A stretch of 30,815 nt of DNA from Bacteroidia bacterium (GCA_025996865.1 BNTV01000053.1:1-30815); one strand, 5' to 3'. Counted from the first letter of the stretch, positions 1 to 9,548 are shown. The notes: generated by a model from the letters alone, not told the origin. Made by a program: numbers and translations.

Positions 1-71
1 CCCGAACAGAGAAGTTAAACCCGGCCACGCCAATGGTACTGCACAGCGTGTGGGAGAGTAGGTCGCTGCCG
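1..71 (+). rRNA. rrf: 5S ribosomal RNA, 3' part
   Basis: The window begins inside a 5S rRNA. The stretch CCCGAACAGAGAAGTTAAAC followed by the GGTACTGC and GGGAGAGTAGGTCGCTGCC segments is the conserved 3' two-thirds of bacterial 5S. The 5' part lies before the window. A T run follows at 72-78. This marks the end of a ribosomal RNA operon transcribed on the plus strand. Confidence 0.95.
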
Positions 72-79
72 TTTTTTTG

Positions 80-121
80 AACAGGTTCAGTCAACTTTGG
101 TTGAGTGGGCCTGTTTTTGTT
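80..121 (+). terminator. Rho-independent terminator after the 5S rRNA
   Basis: An imperfect hairpin pairs AACAGG (80-85) with CCTGTT (110-115). An inner stem pairs TCAAC (91-95) with GTTGA (100-104) around a TTTG loop. A T-rich tract follows. It lies between the rRNA operon and the convergent response regulator gene that ends at 136. Confidence 0.7.
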
Positions 122-135
122 TTAAAGCACTCCCC

Positions 136-759
136 TCACAACACCAGTTTCATTTTTTTCGCCATGTTCGTCATAACTACGGTATTTTTGGCTTTAAACT
201 TCCTTTTCAGTACTTTGTGGTGGCCTTCTGCTGTCTTGACGGAGATAAACAGTTTGTCGGCAATTTCTTGGTTGGTATAGCCGGCGACCAGCAATTGCAG
301 CACTTCTTTTTCTCTGGCGGTCAGACGCAGGGGCGTCTCCGGGGCTTTGGACCGTTGTTTTATCAGTTCTTCTATTTCCCGGCAAAGGAAAATTTCGCCC
401 CGCATCACGGCTGCGATGCCGTCAATTACTTCTTCCGACTTGGAATCTTTCAGGATATAGCCCCGGACGCCACCCTCCAATACTTGCCGGACAATCGAAT
501 ATTCGTTGTGCATCGTGAATATAACGACTTTCATTCCGGGGTATTCCCTGCATATTCCGGCACAAAAATTGTTGCTGTTATTATCGGGCAAACCGACATC
601 GAGTAACAATACATCCGGGGTGTACTGTTTCAGGGCTTCCTTACATTCGGCCAATGTATAGGATGCTCCACTCACGGTAGCAATGCCCGATGCGTTGATG
701 AATCCGCTCAGAAATTCGACCATCATTTTTTGGTCTTCGGTGATGTGTACTTGTATCAT
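136..759 (-). CDS. Response regulator, NarL/LuxR type (REC + HTH)
   Basis: This 207-residue cytoplasmic transcription regulator would be phosphorylated by the kinase encoded just upstream. The receiver domain covers about residues 1-120, with acidic pocket E8/D9, phospho-acceptor D54 in LLLDVGLPD, T82 and K104. A LuxR-type helix-turn-helix lies at about 145-190 (LTAREKEVLQLLVAGYTNQE followed by IADKLFISVKTAEGH). The length is normal for the NarL/FixJ family. Its start ATG overlaps the kinase stop by 4 bases (756-759), so the two are translationally coupled. Target genes are not evident; the divergent adhesin genes at 3000-8493 are a possibility by position only. Confidence 0.93.
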   Translation of the reverse strand: MIQVHITEDQKMMVEFLSGFINASGIATVSGASYTLAECKEALKQYTPDVLLLDVGLPDNNSNNFCAGICREYPGMKVVIFTMHNEYSIVRQVLEGGVRGYILKDSKSEEVIDGIAAVMRGEIFLCREIEELIKQRSKAPETPLRLTAREKEVLQLLVAGYTNQEIADKLFISVKTAEGHHKVLKRKFKAKNTVVMTNMAKKMKLVL

Positions 760-2801
760 AACGATTTTTGTTTTATTTCCGGTTGTTGTTGATAATTTTC
801 AATTTCGATGTTCACTTCCGTTCCGTTGTCCGGCGACGAAAGAATGATCATTGTTCCGTTGTAGGAAGCAATGCGGGTACGAATGTTGTTAATACCGGCA
901 CCGTACCGGACGGTTTCGGGATCAAATCCGGCGCCGTCGTCATGGATGTTGAGCGAAATCAAATACTCGTCGATGTCCAATTGCACGTAAATGTTTCCCG
1001 CATGGGCATGTTTGATTGCATTGTTTACCAATTCGTAGCAACAACGGTAAAGCATGACCTCCAAGTATTTATCCAAACGGGAATCGTCGCCGTAATATTG
1101 AAAACCGGCATGGGGAATAGACTTGCAAAAGTCTTCAATCGCCGTTTTCAGACCGTAGCGTTCCAGCGAATCCGGCATCAAGTGGTGGGCTATCCGGCGA
1201 AGTTCCACGATGGATTTATTCAATGTATCCAAGGCGCAGCTGAATCGGAGCAAGTCTGAATCTCCCAATAATGAACAGGACTTGATCTCTTTGAGGTTTA
1301 ATAAAATAATGGATAACATGCCTCCTAAACCATCGTGCAAGTCGCGCGCCAGATTGCTGCGTTCAGTGGTTTCAGCGTCGAGGGAGGCTTGTGTAGCGAC
1401 TAACTGTTTCTCCTGTTTTAACTGTTTGATTTTCAGTTCCGAAAAATGATGCTTCCTGACAATCGCCCGGTGGCGAAACAGGAGCATACCGATAACAGAC
1501 AAAAACGCGAAGGCAAACGCAATACCCGTTCCCGTGTATAATTTCTTATCTTTTTCCAAGGAAGCGATATGTGTTTCCTTTTTTTCGATTTCGTACTTGA
1601 TAGCCAAATCGGACACGGTGGTATGAAAACCTTTTTCGGAATATTGGTTGTTCAGTTCCGAATATTTTTTGAGGTAGTAAGCCGCCTTGTCCGGATTGTG
1701 CAGATAAACATTCGCCAGTGCGATATTGTGGGCGATGGCGCGCGATTCGTCTATATTGGTCGAATCGGCCTGCCAGGCCTTGAGCGCTTCGGCTTCCGCC
1801 TCGATATAGCGTTTCTGCGCCAGATAGATGTCGGACAAAATCTTCCCTGTAATTAAATACAAATTGTTGTCGTTCAGGATACCGGCTTGCGCCATGGCTT
1901 CGCCGGCATGTTGCAAAGCTCGGTCGTAATCGTTCATTTGCAGGTAAATACTTGCCAGCATACATTGCGTCTGATGATTATTTGTTATTCTGTATTGTAC
2001 TATTGCATCAATGCTGTCCGCTTTCAAGGCATATTCGAGCGCTTTGTCCATATCGCCCCTATTTAAATAATTTTGCGCATACTCAATATAAATATGCGAC
2101 ATCCTTATCTGATGTGTACTAAAAGCCATAGCTTCGGCAGCCTTGTCCAGGTACAGGATGGCCATGTCCGGATTATTCAGTTTCCGGTAAATCTCCCCCA
2201 GATTGGTTAATATCTTTATTTCGTTGTCTATCCGCCATTTCTTTTCTTCTTCCGATGCATTTGTCCACACATCATCCTGCTCGTTTAGTTTCAGGCTTTT
2301 CAGATAATAATCAATAGAGGTGTTGTATTTTCCCTGTTTTACATAGTTAAAAGCAATCATCGTAAGTGCACCTATTTCCAACATTTTATCCTTTTGTTTT
2401 ACGGCAATTTCCAGCGCATTGTTAAAACAACTCAATGCCCTGTCATAATCGCCTTTAAAGCACCATGCGGCTCCCAGATGATACCCGACCTCCACCTCTG
2501 TTTTATACTCTTTCAGTTTGTGGGCAAGATTTATCATTTTAGAGGCATATACAATCGTACTGTCCATATCGAAATTGGCATACTTTGAGATAATCTCACC
2601 AAGTATTTCCAATTCCTGCCTTTCCGTAAGGGCTTGGGTGTGAAGTATATTTTTCAACGAATCGCAGTAGCGCGTGAAATCGTCCCATCTGTTGTCCGCC
2701 GCCGATGCTCCGCCGCATACCTGCATGAATACAAGTAAAAGCAGGTGCCGTAAATGAATAGAAAAACGCCTGTGTTTTATATAAAATGTACGGGTCTTCA
2801 T
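756..2801 (-). CDS. Sensor histidine kinase with TPR sensor region (HisKA_3)
   Basis: This 681-residue membrane kinase starts with a signal peptide (about 1-35) and then a periplasmic array of tetratricopeptide repeats (about 60-400, for example LGAAWCFKGDYDRALSCFNN). A coiled segment and one membrane helix (about 422-443) follow. The dimerisation and phospho-acceptor box is RDLHDGLGG with H489, typical of HisKA_3/NarX-type kinases. The HATPase domain has an N box around N593/N594 (ELVNNAIKHAHA) and a G1 box HDDGAGFDP near 620-628. TPR-fused HisKA_3 kinases paired with LuxR-type regulators are common in Bacteroidetes. The signal sensed is unknown. It is the first gene of the pair. Confidence 0.93.
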   Translation of the reverse strand: MKTRTFYIKHRRFSIHLRHLLLLVFMQVCGGASAADNRWDDFTRYCDSLKNILHTQALTERQELEILGEIISKYANFDMDSTIVYASKMINLAHKLKEYKTEVEVGYHLGAAWCFKGDYDRALSCFNNALEIAVKQKDKMLEIGALTMIAFNYVKQGKYNTSIDYYLKSLKLNEQDDVWTNASEEEKKWRIDNEIKILTNLGEIYRKLNNPDMAILYLDKAAEAMAFSTHQIRMSHIYIEYAQNYLNRGDMDKALEYALKADSIDAIVQYRITNNHQTQCMLASIYLQMNDYDRALQHAGEAMAQAGILNDNNLYLITGKILSDIYLAQKRYIEAEAEALKAWQADSTNIDESRAIAHNIALANVYLHNPDKAAYYLKKYSELNNQYSEKGFHTTVSDLAIKYEIEKKETHIASLEKDKKLYTGTGIAFAFAFLSVIGMLLFRHRAIVRKHHFSELKIKQLKQEKQLVATQASLDAETTERSNLARDLHDGLGGMLSIILLNLKEIKSCSLLGDSDLLRFSCALDTLNKSIVELRRIAHHLMPDSLERYGLKTAIEDFCKSIPHAGFQYYGDDSRLDKYLEVMLYRCCYELVNNAIKHAHAGNIYVQLDIDEYLISLNIHDDGAGFDPETVRYGAGINNIRTRIASYNGTMIILSSPDNGTEVNIEIENYQQQPEIKQKSL

Positions 2802-2829
2802 ACAAGTCTGATTTTATTATTTTTCCGGA

Positions 2830-2837
2830 CAAAGATA
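2830..2837 (-). promoter_or_regulatory. Bacteroidetes -7 box for the kinase-regulator operon
   Basis: On the minus strand this reads TATCTTTG, an exact match to the Bacteroidetes -7 consensus TAnnTTTG, about 29 bases before the kinase ATG. No good TTTG is present at the -33 position, so the call rests on the -7 box alone. Confidence 0.5.
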
Positions 2838-2919
2838 CGGCTTTATTATTTATTTTTGTTAATACAGGAAGCCGGTATTTTAAAAAAAATAAACAAAAAC
2901 ACTCAAAAGTGGGTATGGG

Positions 2920-2947
2920 TTGTTATTTTTTAGTAAACTATCTTTGC
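2920..2947 (+). promoter_or_regulatory. Bacteroidetes promoter for the beta-helix/adhesin operon
   Basis: TATCTTTGC at 2939-2947 is an exact -7 consensus. A TTG at 2920-2922 lies 16 bases upstream, slightly closer than the usual 19-21. The ATG at 3000 follows about 50 bases downstream. This promoter is divergent from that of the kinase gene. Confidence 0.55.
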
Positions 2948-2999
2948 ATTTCGATAGAAATGATATATTATAAAACACAAAAATAAAATTTTTTACACA

Positions 3000-3956
3000 A
3001 TGAGAACAAATTTCTTTTTAATTGCGGTAATCGCAATTTGTTTTGTAACAGAAAGTAAGGCGCAACAAAAGTTTAATGTGCAGAACGGAACAAAAACAGC
3101 GTTCTACAACGATCTGGAAACGGCGGTTCAGCAAGCGGCTGCCGGAGATACGATTTATTTGCCGGGTATTACTATCCAACTTCAAGAGGACTTGGTAATT
3201 GATAAAAAACTGGCATTGATTGGTGTCGGCTGGGATATGGATTCCATTGGCGGACAACATCTTACCATATTGGATAATGGAGGTGTGAAGTTTAGCGAAG
3301 GATCTGATGGAAGTTTAATAACCGGTTGTCAATTGGGTTCTATTGTGTCAGAAAATGTAAGCGACATAATCATTTTACGTAACAATATTGGTACTATTAA
3401 TCTAAATGAAAGTAATAACATAAATATATGGGAAAATAATAATGCATGGATATCCGGAAATAATACTTCAGGATGCTTTATTGAAAACAATAAAGTATCC
3501 GGTGGAATTAACTATTTGCGAAATTCTTTTATTATAAATAATGTGATAGGAGGAAATATTTCAGGATCTCTTTGTATTTTCGAAAATAATTTTATTGCTG
3601 GCTCTCACGGCGAGAATGGCAATAATACTTTTAATAATAATGCTTTCAGGGGGAATTATACTTTCCCTGCCGGAACAGATATTGGAGAAAATAATTTAAT
3701 GAATCAGTCCGATGCGGACACCTTTGTAGGAGAAAATATTAACGACATTCCTAAAAATCTGCAACTCAAACCGTCAAGCCCTTGCAAAACGGCAGGAATG
3801 TATGGTACCGAAATCGGTATTTACGGCGGTACGAGACCGTATAAAGCCGGAGCGCTACCCTTTAATCCGCATGTAAGCAAAAGCGTTATTTCCACAAGAA
3901 CGGATGCAGAAGGAAAACTGTCGGTAGAGATTGTCGTAACTGCTCAGGATAGATAA
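3000..3956 (+). CDS. Secreted protein with right-handed beta-helix-like repeats
   Basis: This 318-residue protein has an N-terminal signal peptide (hydrophobic segment, cleavage near SKAQQ at about residue 22). It then has an Asn-rich array of short strands (LRNNIGTINLNESNNINIW and similar runs, about 110-240) resembling a right-handed parallel beta-helix of the pectin-lyase type. No catalytic residues could be identified. A conserved-looking segment IGIYGGTRPYKAGALP occurs near 275. It is followed after 22 bases by the giant adhesin-like gene, so the two are probably co-transcribed and act at the cell surface. The exact function is unknown. Confidence 0.75.
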   Translation: MRTNFFLIAVIAICFVTESKAQQKFNVQNGTKTAFYNDLETAVQQAAAGDTIYLPGITIQLQEDLVIDKKLALIGVGWDMDSIGGQHLTILDNGGVKFSEGSDGSLITGCQLGSIVSENVSDIIILRNNIGTINLNESNNINIWENNNAWISGNNTSGCFIENNKVSGGINYLRNSFIINNVIGGNISGSLCIFENNFIAGSHGENGNNTFNNNAFRGNYTFPAGTDIGENNLMNQSDADTFVGENINDIPKNLQLKPSSPCKTAGMYGTEIGIYGGTRPYKAGALPFNPHVSKSVISTRTDAEGKLSVEIVVTAQDR

Positions 3957-3978
3957 AATAACTTCAATATCAAAAGCA

Positions 3979-6900
3979 ATGAAAAAATTACTGTTTTTAT
4001 TGTGTATGCTATGGGTTGGAGTTGGTTTGCCTGCACAAAACAAACTGACGGGATATGAATATTGGTTCGATAATGATTATTCAGCTAAAGCGAGCGCCCC
4101 AATAGTGCCGGCTGCTACTTATCGCTGGCAAACAATGATTCCTTGCGAACAATTGAGCGCCGGAATCCATACATTCAACACCCGGTTCAAAGACCAAACG
4201 GGAGCATATACGCCCACCATTTCCCAGTATTTTCAAAAACTGCCGGAAATGCCTCAAGGAAACAAAATTGTGTTGTCGGAATATTGGATAGACGACAACT
4301 ATTCACAGCGTGTTGTCCAAAACATTGCGCCTTCGGCCAATTATGCAACAACAGCAACCCTTGATTTCAATGATTTGTCCGCAGGATTGCACGTTTTTAA
4401 CACGCGCTTCAGAGACAGCTATGGAAGCTGGAGTACAACCGTCAGTCAGTATTTTCAAAAACTGCCGGAAATGCCTCAAGGAAACAAAATTGTGTTGTCG
4501 GAATATTGGATAGACGACAACTATTCACAGCGTGTTGTCCGGAACATTGCGCCTTCGGCCAATTATGCAACAACAGCAACCCTCGATTTCAATGATTTGT
4601 CCGCAGGATTGCACGTTTTTAACACACGCTTCAGAGACAGCCATGGAAACTGGAGTACGACCGTCAGTCAGTATTTTCAAAGGTTTTCACCGGTAATTCC
4701 CAAGAAGTTGGTGGCTTACGAATATTGGATAAATGATGAATACGATAAAAAATTTACTGCCGAAATAAATAACGAGCAAACTTTTGTCCTCTTGGACAGT
4801 GTCAATTGCAGCTCGGTTGAAAAATTGATTAACACGGTTTCGTATCGCTTCAAAGACGATGCGGGACAGTGGAGCAGTGTCCTTACCCATGAATTTTATC
4901 GGCCGGCCGGCATAACATTAAATATGACATATACGCACAGTGTAAAAGCCGGTGAAACACCGGTTGCGGAAAAGTGGTATCCCGATTATGAAGACGTCCG
5001 ATACGACCTGTTTAATGTTACAAAAGGCACAGTAATCGCGGATACGGAAATTCAATATCCCCTTATTTTCCTGAATGATCCGGTTGCTCAGGGCGATGAA
5101 ATTCACATCACTGCCGTTAGCCGTACCAATAAATTTAAGCCGGTACAAAGTACGGTTATCGTCAATGACAGCAACAAGCTAAATGCTACGTTCAATATTT
5201 TACAATACGGATTGATTGAAGCGGCATACGGCGAAAGTGAAAACGAAGCGAATGTAGGAATTGTATATGATTCTATCGGTCGCCGGATAGCGCAATATGA
5301 TTACGTTAATAAAATACTGAAAACAGGGGAATTGGCAGACGGAAACTATCAATTGGTTTCCATGGGAAACAGTCTGTTTTTCAATACCATTCAACACCTG
5401 TCGGCTTTTGCTTCCACCCAATTGGTAGAGAATACGGATTATGTTCTTCAAACGGTCGAAGTAAAGAGCGGCGAGATTAAGGAAATAGCCATTCCGACGA
5501 TTCCCAAATTGGACGAAGAGCGGTTATACTATACCGGTAGCAAAACCTTGTTTTCCGTCAATAAAACAACCATTGCGATTGGCAATTATGTGACGCTTCG
5601 CGGTGAAATCGACTTCAAGGAAGATTACAGCGATAAAATCAGTAACGTAAAATTGATAGTGGATATTCCGGAGAACAGTACTTTTGTTGCCGGTTCGGTG
5701 ATGGTCGGAGGCAGTGTTTTCGGCGGATATACATTTAACAACAATCAGCTCATTGTTCCTTTGGCAAACAAGCCGGATGTGGTTCATTTCTGTATCATTC
5801 CGATCGAAGGAGGCGCTTATTATTCCAATGGCTTTGTGGAATTTGATCTGGAAGGCGGAACCATCCGGCAACCGATAGGAGCTGCATGGTTTTCGGCAGA
5901 AAACTTAAGTATCATTGTACCGAATTATACGGCGCAAAAAACGATACCGGTGCGGGGAGTCGTTACGCCCCGATCGTTGGTGAAGGTTTATGATAATGGG
6001 GCGCTGATTGGGCAAACTACGGCTTTTCCTAACGGCAACTGGTTGATACGTTGCCCGTTGAACGAACCGGATTTATTTTCATTCCATAATATTCAAGCGG
6101 AAATACTTACCCCGCAAGGAGTAACCGTATGGACGGAAACAAAAGAAACGGTGTTTTATGAAAAAGCGATTGAAGTTTCAAAGGTAACGATGATTAATAC
6201 AGCACATCCGGCCAATTCACAAGATTTATGTGAATACGTTACGGTTCTTGATTTTCTGGATCCACCCAATGCGGCTGCGCTATATTGGTATTGGCCTGCT
6301 TATCCTAAATTTACATTTAAGATTGAATTTACGAAAAATGATTCGAGTTTGATTTCTGATGTATATTTAGACGTCCGGATGTCATCAGGAGATGTGGTAA
6401 GTCTTCCTGCTTCTTACGACAATGTAAGACAGGTGTGGGTAGTTGTGGATGCATTTCCAAACAGTGGTAGCTTACCTGTAAATGTAACTGTCAGGTATTC
6501 TACAAAAATGTTGCCTGAAAATTTTGAGACAAGGAATATCAATATAAATCCTCACCCCTTTGCGGGACAAGCATCTTTAGAAAATCTCAAGGAGCGATTA
6601 GAAATAGCTTACAAGATATATCAGGACAGGGGATGTACTAATACGAGCGTATTCCGTATTTATGACGAAGCAAGGCAAAGTATTGACAGGCAAATAATTG
6701 AATATGCAATATTTATAATCGAACACAATCCTACATGTGAGGATGTTAATGACCTGTTTGTAGATATTGTTAGTAATAGTTGCAATTTGAATGTTATATT
6801 TGTTCTTGATCCCTCCGGTTATGTTTACGAGGCCGTTTCTTCAAACCGTTTACAAGATGTAACTGCAAGTATTTACGCTAAAGTATGGGAAGAAGATATG

Positions 6901-8493
6901 TATGGAGATCCCATAGAAAAAATAGTTTTGTGGGATGCGGAAAGTCACAATCAAATCAACCCGCAACTCACCAATGAATATGGCGAATACGGTTGGGATG
7001 TTCCGCAAGGCTTGTGGCAGGTGAAATACGAAAAAGAAGGTTACGAAACGGTTTACAGCGAATGGTTGCCTGTTCCGCCGCCGCAATTGGATGTCAATAT
7101 TGCGATGGTACATGCCGTACCGCCTCATGTCGGGAAAGTGCAAGGTTACGAAACCGGTATTAATATCTTGTTTGATAAATTCATGCTGCCGGCTACGATG
7201 ACAACGGATTTGATTACCGTTACACGCAACGGAACGGGTGTACCGGGAACAATTAAGTTCCTTAATGCGGAAACAAATCCGGCAAACAATAGCGGTCAAT
7301 TCGTCTCGAAAGTTCGTTTTGTTCCGGAAACGCCGTTTAAAATAACCGATGAAGTGATTCTGACCGTAAAAAAGGAAGTACAAAGCTACGCCGGCATTGA
7401 AATGGAAAAAGACTTTGTTCAACAGATAGAAATCCAAAAGGAAGTGAAATCAATGCAACTGACGCCTGTTTTGGATATGGCGCTTCACGGTAAAGATTAT
7501 TTGGATGTGTCGGTCGAACCGAAGGAAGCATCCGCCGGAAAGAAAGTGTTTGCGCGGTCGGTTTCTTCCTCCATTGCTACGGTAACAGGCGAAGCCGTCC
7601 TGAATGAGGATGGCAAAGCAAGGCTTCAAGTCGATAGTGAACTGCCCGGAACTACCGTAATTGTGGTTTCGCTTGAAGAAACGGATTTGACGGCAACGAC
7701 AACCATCAATGTATCAACTAATTTGGCTGTGGTCACGGAGCAGGTGGAAACTCCTGTTGCGTCCCTGCCTTCGGGGTCAACGGTTGCAAAGAACACAACC
7801 GTGAGCCTTTCTTCACCGACGGACGGCGCTACGGTTCTTTACACCCTCGACGGTTCATTGCCTTCCGGCCCTGCTGCGTTGGCGTATAGTCAGGCGATTG
7901 TTATTGCGGAAGATATTACCATCAAGGCAATGGCGGTGAAAGAAGGAATGACGGACAGTGAAATCGCCGTATTTGAATACTTTGTAGAAGCGCCGGTAAT
8001 CCAGCAAGTGGAAATACCTGTTGCGTCCCTGCCTTCGGGGTCAACGGTTGCAAAGAACACAACCGTGAGCCTTTCTTCACCGACGGACGGCGCTACGGTT
8101 CTTTACACCCTCGACGGTTCATTGCCTTCCGGCCCTGCTGCGTTGGCGTATAGTCAGGCGATTGTTATTGCGGAAGATATTACCATCAAGGCAATGGCGG
8201 TGAAAGAAGGAATGACGGACAGTGAAATTGCTGTCTTCGAGTATTTTGTTATAAACGATGGAACAGCCGTAAATCAACCGGAAAAACGAAGCATTGTAGT
8301 CTATGTCCGTAATCAAACGATTTTCATCAGAGGGCTTGATCCGGGAGAACAATATGCCGTTTACTCCATTTTAGGGAACGCCATTATCCGGGGAAGTATC
8401 ATTGATGATGTTGAACAACAAGTACATTTACCTTCCAAGGGAATATTTATTATTTCAACATCGAAAATAAAAGCGAAAGTATTGGTTGAATAA
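3979..8493 (+). CDS. Giant T9SS-type surface protein with tandem and Ig-like repeats
   Basis: This 1504-residue secreted protein has a signal peptide (about 1-19, ending GLPAQN). N-terminal repeats of about 74 residues follow, built around EYWIDDNYSQ and LSAGLHVFNTRFRD; copy 1 is diverged, copies 2 and 3 are nearly identical, and copy 4 is weak. A middle region of beta-sandwich character contains an SbsA-like Ig segment (about 1035-1140). Two 88-residue repeats near 1255-1425 have the TLDGS..PSGPA..Y pattern of chitobiase C-terminal-like (CHB_HEX_C) domains. The end (about 1435-1504) resembles a type IX secretion sorting domain: a final beta-rich module ending LPSKGIFIISTSKIKAKVLV. This implies export and anchoring or release at the outer surface. 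Adhesion is an inference; no enzymatic motif was seen. Confidence 0.85.
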   Translation: MKKLLFLLCMLWVGVGLPAQNKLTGYEYWFDNDYSAKASAPIVPAATYRWQTMIPCEQLSAGIHTFNTRFKDQTGAYTPTISQYFQKLPEMPQGNKIVLSEYWIDDNYSQRVVQNIAPSANYATTATLDFNDLSAGLHVFNTRFRDSYGSWSTTVSQYFQKLPEMPQGNKIVLSEYWIDDNYSQRVVRNIAPSANYATTATLDFNDLSAGLHVFNTRFRDSHGNWSTTVSQYFQRFSPVIPKKLVAYEYWINDEYDKKFTAEINNEQTFVLLDSVNCSSVEKLINTVSYRFKDDAGQWSSVLTHEFYRPAGITLNMTYTHSVKAGETPVAEKWYPDYEDVRYDLFNVTKGTVIADTEIQYPLIFLNDPVAQGDEIHITAVSRTNKFKPVQSTVIVNDSNKLNATFNILQYGLIEAAYGESENEANVGIVYDSIGRRIAQYDYVNKILKTGELADGNYQLVSMGNSLFFNTIQHLSAFASTQLVENTDYVLQTVEVKSGEIKEIAIPTIPKLDEERLYYTGSKTLFSVNKTTIAIGNYVTLRGEIDFKEDYSDKISNVKLIVDIPENSTFVAGSVMVGGSVFGGYTFNNNQLIVPLANKPDVVHFCIIPIEGGAYYSNGFVEFDLEGGTIRQPIGAAWFSAENLSIIVPNYTAQKTIPVRGVVTPRSLVKVYDNGALIGQTTAFPNGNWLIRCPLNEPDLFSFHNIQAEILTPQGVTVWTETKETVFYEKAIEVSKVTMINTAHPANSQDLCEYVTVLDFLDPPNAAALYWYWPAYPKFTFKIEFTKNDSSLISDVYLDVRMSSGDVVSLPASYDNVRQVWVVVDAFPNSGSLPVNVTVRYSTKMLPENFETRNININPHPFAGQASLENLKERLEIAYKIYQDRGCTNTSVFRIYDEARQSIDRQIIEYAIFIIEHNPTCEDVNDLFVDIVSNSCNLNVIFVLDPSGYVYEAVSSNRLQDVTASIYAKVWEEDMYGDPIEKIVLWDAESHNQINPQLTNEYGEYGWDVPQGLWQVKYEKEGYETVYSEWLPVPPPQLDVNIAMVHAVPPHVGKVQGYETGINILFDKFMLPATMTTDLITVTRNGTGVPGTIKFLNAETNPANNSGQFVSKVRFVPETPFKITDEVILTVKKEVQSYAGIEMEKDFVQQIEIQKEVKSMQLTPVLDMALHGKDYLDVSVEPKEASAGKKVFARSVSSSIATVTGEAVLNEDGKARLQVDSELPGTTVIVVSLEETDLTATTTINVSTNLAVVTEQVETPVASLPSGSTVAKNTTVSLSSPTDGATVLYTLDGSLPSGPAALAYSQAIVIAEDITIKAMAVKEGMTDSEIAVFEYFVEAPVIQQVEIPVASLPSGSTVAKNTTVSLSSPTDGATVLYTLDGSLPSGPAALAYSQAIVIAEDITIKAMAVKEGMTDSEIAVFEYFVINDGTAVNQPEKRSIVVYVRNQTIFIRGLDPGEQYAVYSILGNAIIRGSIIDDVEQQVHLPSKGIFIISTSKIKAKVLVE
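4225..4668 (+). repeat. Two near-identical 222-bp tandem repeats inside the adhesin gene
   Basis: CAGTATTTTC recurs at 4225, 4447 and 4669, giving an exact 222-base (74-codon) period. The units 4225-4446 and 4447-4668 differ at about seven positions. They keep the reading frame, so copy number could change by recombination or slippage without breaking the protein. Confidence 0.9.
7753..8230 (+). repeat. Duplicated CHB_HEX_C-like domain, 264-bp period
   Basis: The sequence beginning CCTGTTGCGTCCCTGCC at 7753 recurs at 8017, a period of 264 bases (88 codons). The two copies are identical over about 210 bases, then become silently different near their 3' ends (GAAATCGCCGT versus GAAATTGCTGT). 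This points to a recent duplication or gene conversion inside the gene. Confidence 0.9.
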
Positions 8494-8518
8494 AGCAATC
8501 GTTCGTATCTGAATAGAA

Positions 8519-8557
8519 AGAGGCTGCCCTTTCAAGACAGCCTCTACCTATTTTAAA
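8519..8557. terminator. Bidirectional terminator hairpin
   Basis: AGAGGCTG (8519-8526) pairs with CAGCCTCT (8538-8545). AT-rich tracts lie on both sides. It sits between the adhesin gene, which ends at 8493, and the L19 fragment on the opposite strand, which ends at 8577, so it can serve both. Confidence 0.7.
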
Positions 8558-8576
8558 ATAAAATCAAAATCTCACC

Positions 8577-8789
8577 TTAAACTCTTTTTTCTTTGATTCT
8601 CGCTTTCTTACCGGTAAGCTTACGCAAATAATACAATTTGGCTCGGCGAACTTTGCCTACTTTGTTCAAAACAATACTGTCGATAAACGGTGAATTCAAC
8701 GGGAAAATACGTTCAACACCTACATTATCCGACATTTTCCGTACCGTAAAACGTTTTTGATCGCCATGACCGGCAATTTTAACCCACAT
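8577..8789 (-). pseudogene. rplS: Ribosomal protein L19, 5'-truncated
   Basis: The 70-residue frame matches the C-terminal part of L19: IKIAGHGD-like start, [24 protein letters not shown], then [20 protein letters not shown] and the terminal KARIKEKRV. Full L19 is about 115-120 residues, so roughly 45 N-terminal residues are missing. The ATG at 8789 directly follows the 3' end of a transposase remnant, which replaced the original 5' half. No L19 N-terminus was found upstream on this strand. An intact copy should exist elsewhere, or the junction is an assembly artefact. Confidence 0.85.
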
Positions 8790-8794
8790 TGCAA

Positions 8795-9403
8795 TTACCC
8801 ACTCATAATCCTCACAGATTCAGTCGTGTTATTTTTGAGATTTTCCGATTTTGGCACTACGGATTTTTTCCGGACAAATGGCGCCTGTCGGTAGCTTAAG
8901 GCCTGATAGATAAGCATAACTTTTTCCTTCGGTTCGCTGCACCGGCGTATCCTGACAATCTGGTTTTTATCATTTTCAACGCAGGTGGTTACCACTTTTT
9001 GCGTGTTCATTACCCGCACGATTTCGCGCCATTCGCTGTGGATTCCCTGCTGCTTTAACCTGTGGCGGACAGTGTTCACAAGCCAGTACGCCAGCAACCC
9101 AAGATGTAAATGCGCTTCGCTCGCCTCGTCCTTATTGACCACCAGCGCCAAAACAAGCAGCTTGCAATCGCTCCGTTTTTCCTTGCTGCGACCGAATTTG
9201 GCTTTTTTACTGTTTGCCATGCGACTTTCAAAATAAGTATTGGTCAAATCGTAAAGTATGATTTTATCCTGTAAATCAAACAGTTCACAGGTCTTGCGGG
9301 ATAAATATTTTTCCAGACCGTCCTTTTCGGAATACAATTTTTTTGATATGCCGTACAATTTGTCTTTTGTAATCTTATTTAGTGTCTGTCCGAAAACCCC
9401 CAT
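8795..9403 (-). pseudogene. IS1634-like transposase remnant with internal deletion
   Basis: The frame of 202 residues has pieces of an IS1634/IS4-type DDE transposase. LYDLTNTYFESR carries the first catalytic Asp, followed by KFGRSKEKRSD and LLVLALVVN. It then jumps directly to a C-terminal part (HLHLGLLAYWLVNTVRHRL and later VEND..IVRIRRCSEPKEK). The family is usually about 500-600 residues, so the middle, including the second catalytic Asp, is deleted and the N-terminus is missing. The element is dead. Its 3' end abuts the truncated L19 gene 5 bases away. Confidence 0.8.
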
Positions 9404-9499
9404 TTTTCAAAAGTGATTGTTAAAATTTGTAAATAATTTGTGTTGTTGATTTGATTTTTTAACCCAATGATTTGTTGAAAGCAGAACGAATTTGAAAAT

Positions 9500-9548
9500 A
9501 TACCCTATACATGGTATTTCAAAAAAACCGAAAACGCTCTATTTTTGC
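9500..9548 (+). promoter_or_regulatory. Operator-like inverted repeat plus promoter of the sulfite reductase gene
   Basis: ATACC (9500-9504), an 8-base spacer and GGTAT (9513-9517) form an inverted repeat. The right arm runs on as GGTATTTC, placing TTTC (9517-9520) at the -33 position, 19 bases before the -7 box TATTTTTGC (9540-9548). The same arrangement, base for base in spacing, precedes the gene at 12092. An operator covering the -33 element fits transcriptional control by a dimeric regulator. Confidence 0.6.
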
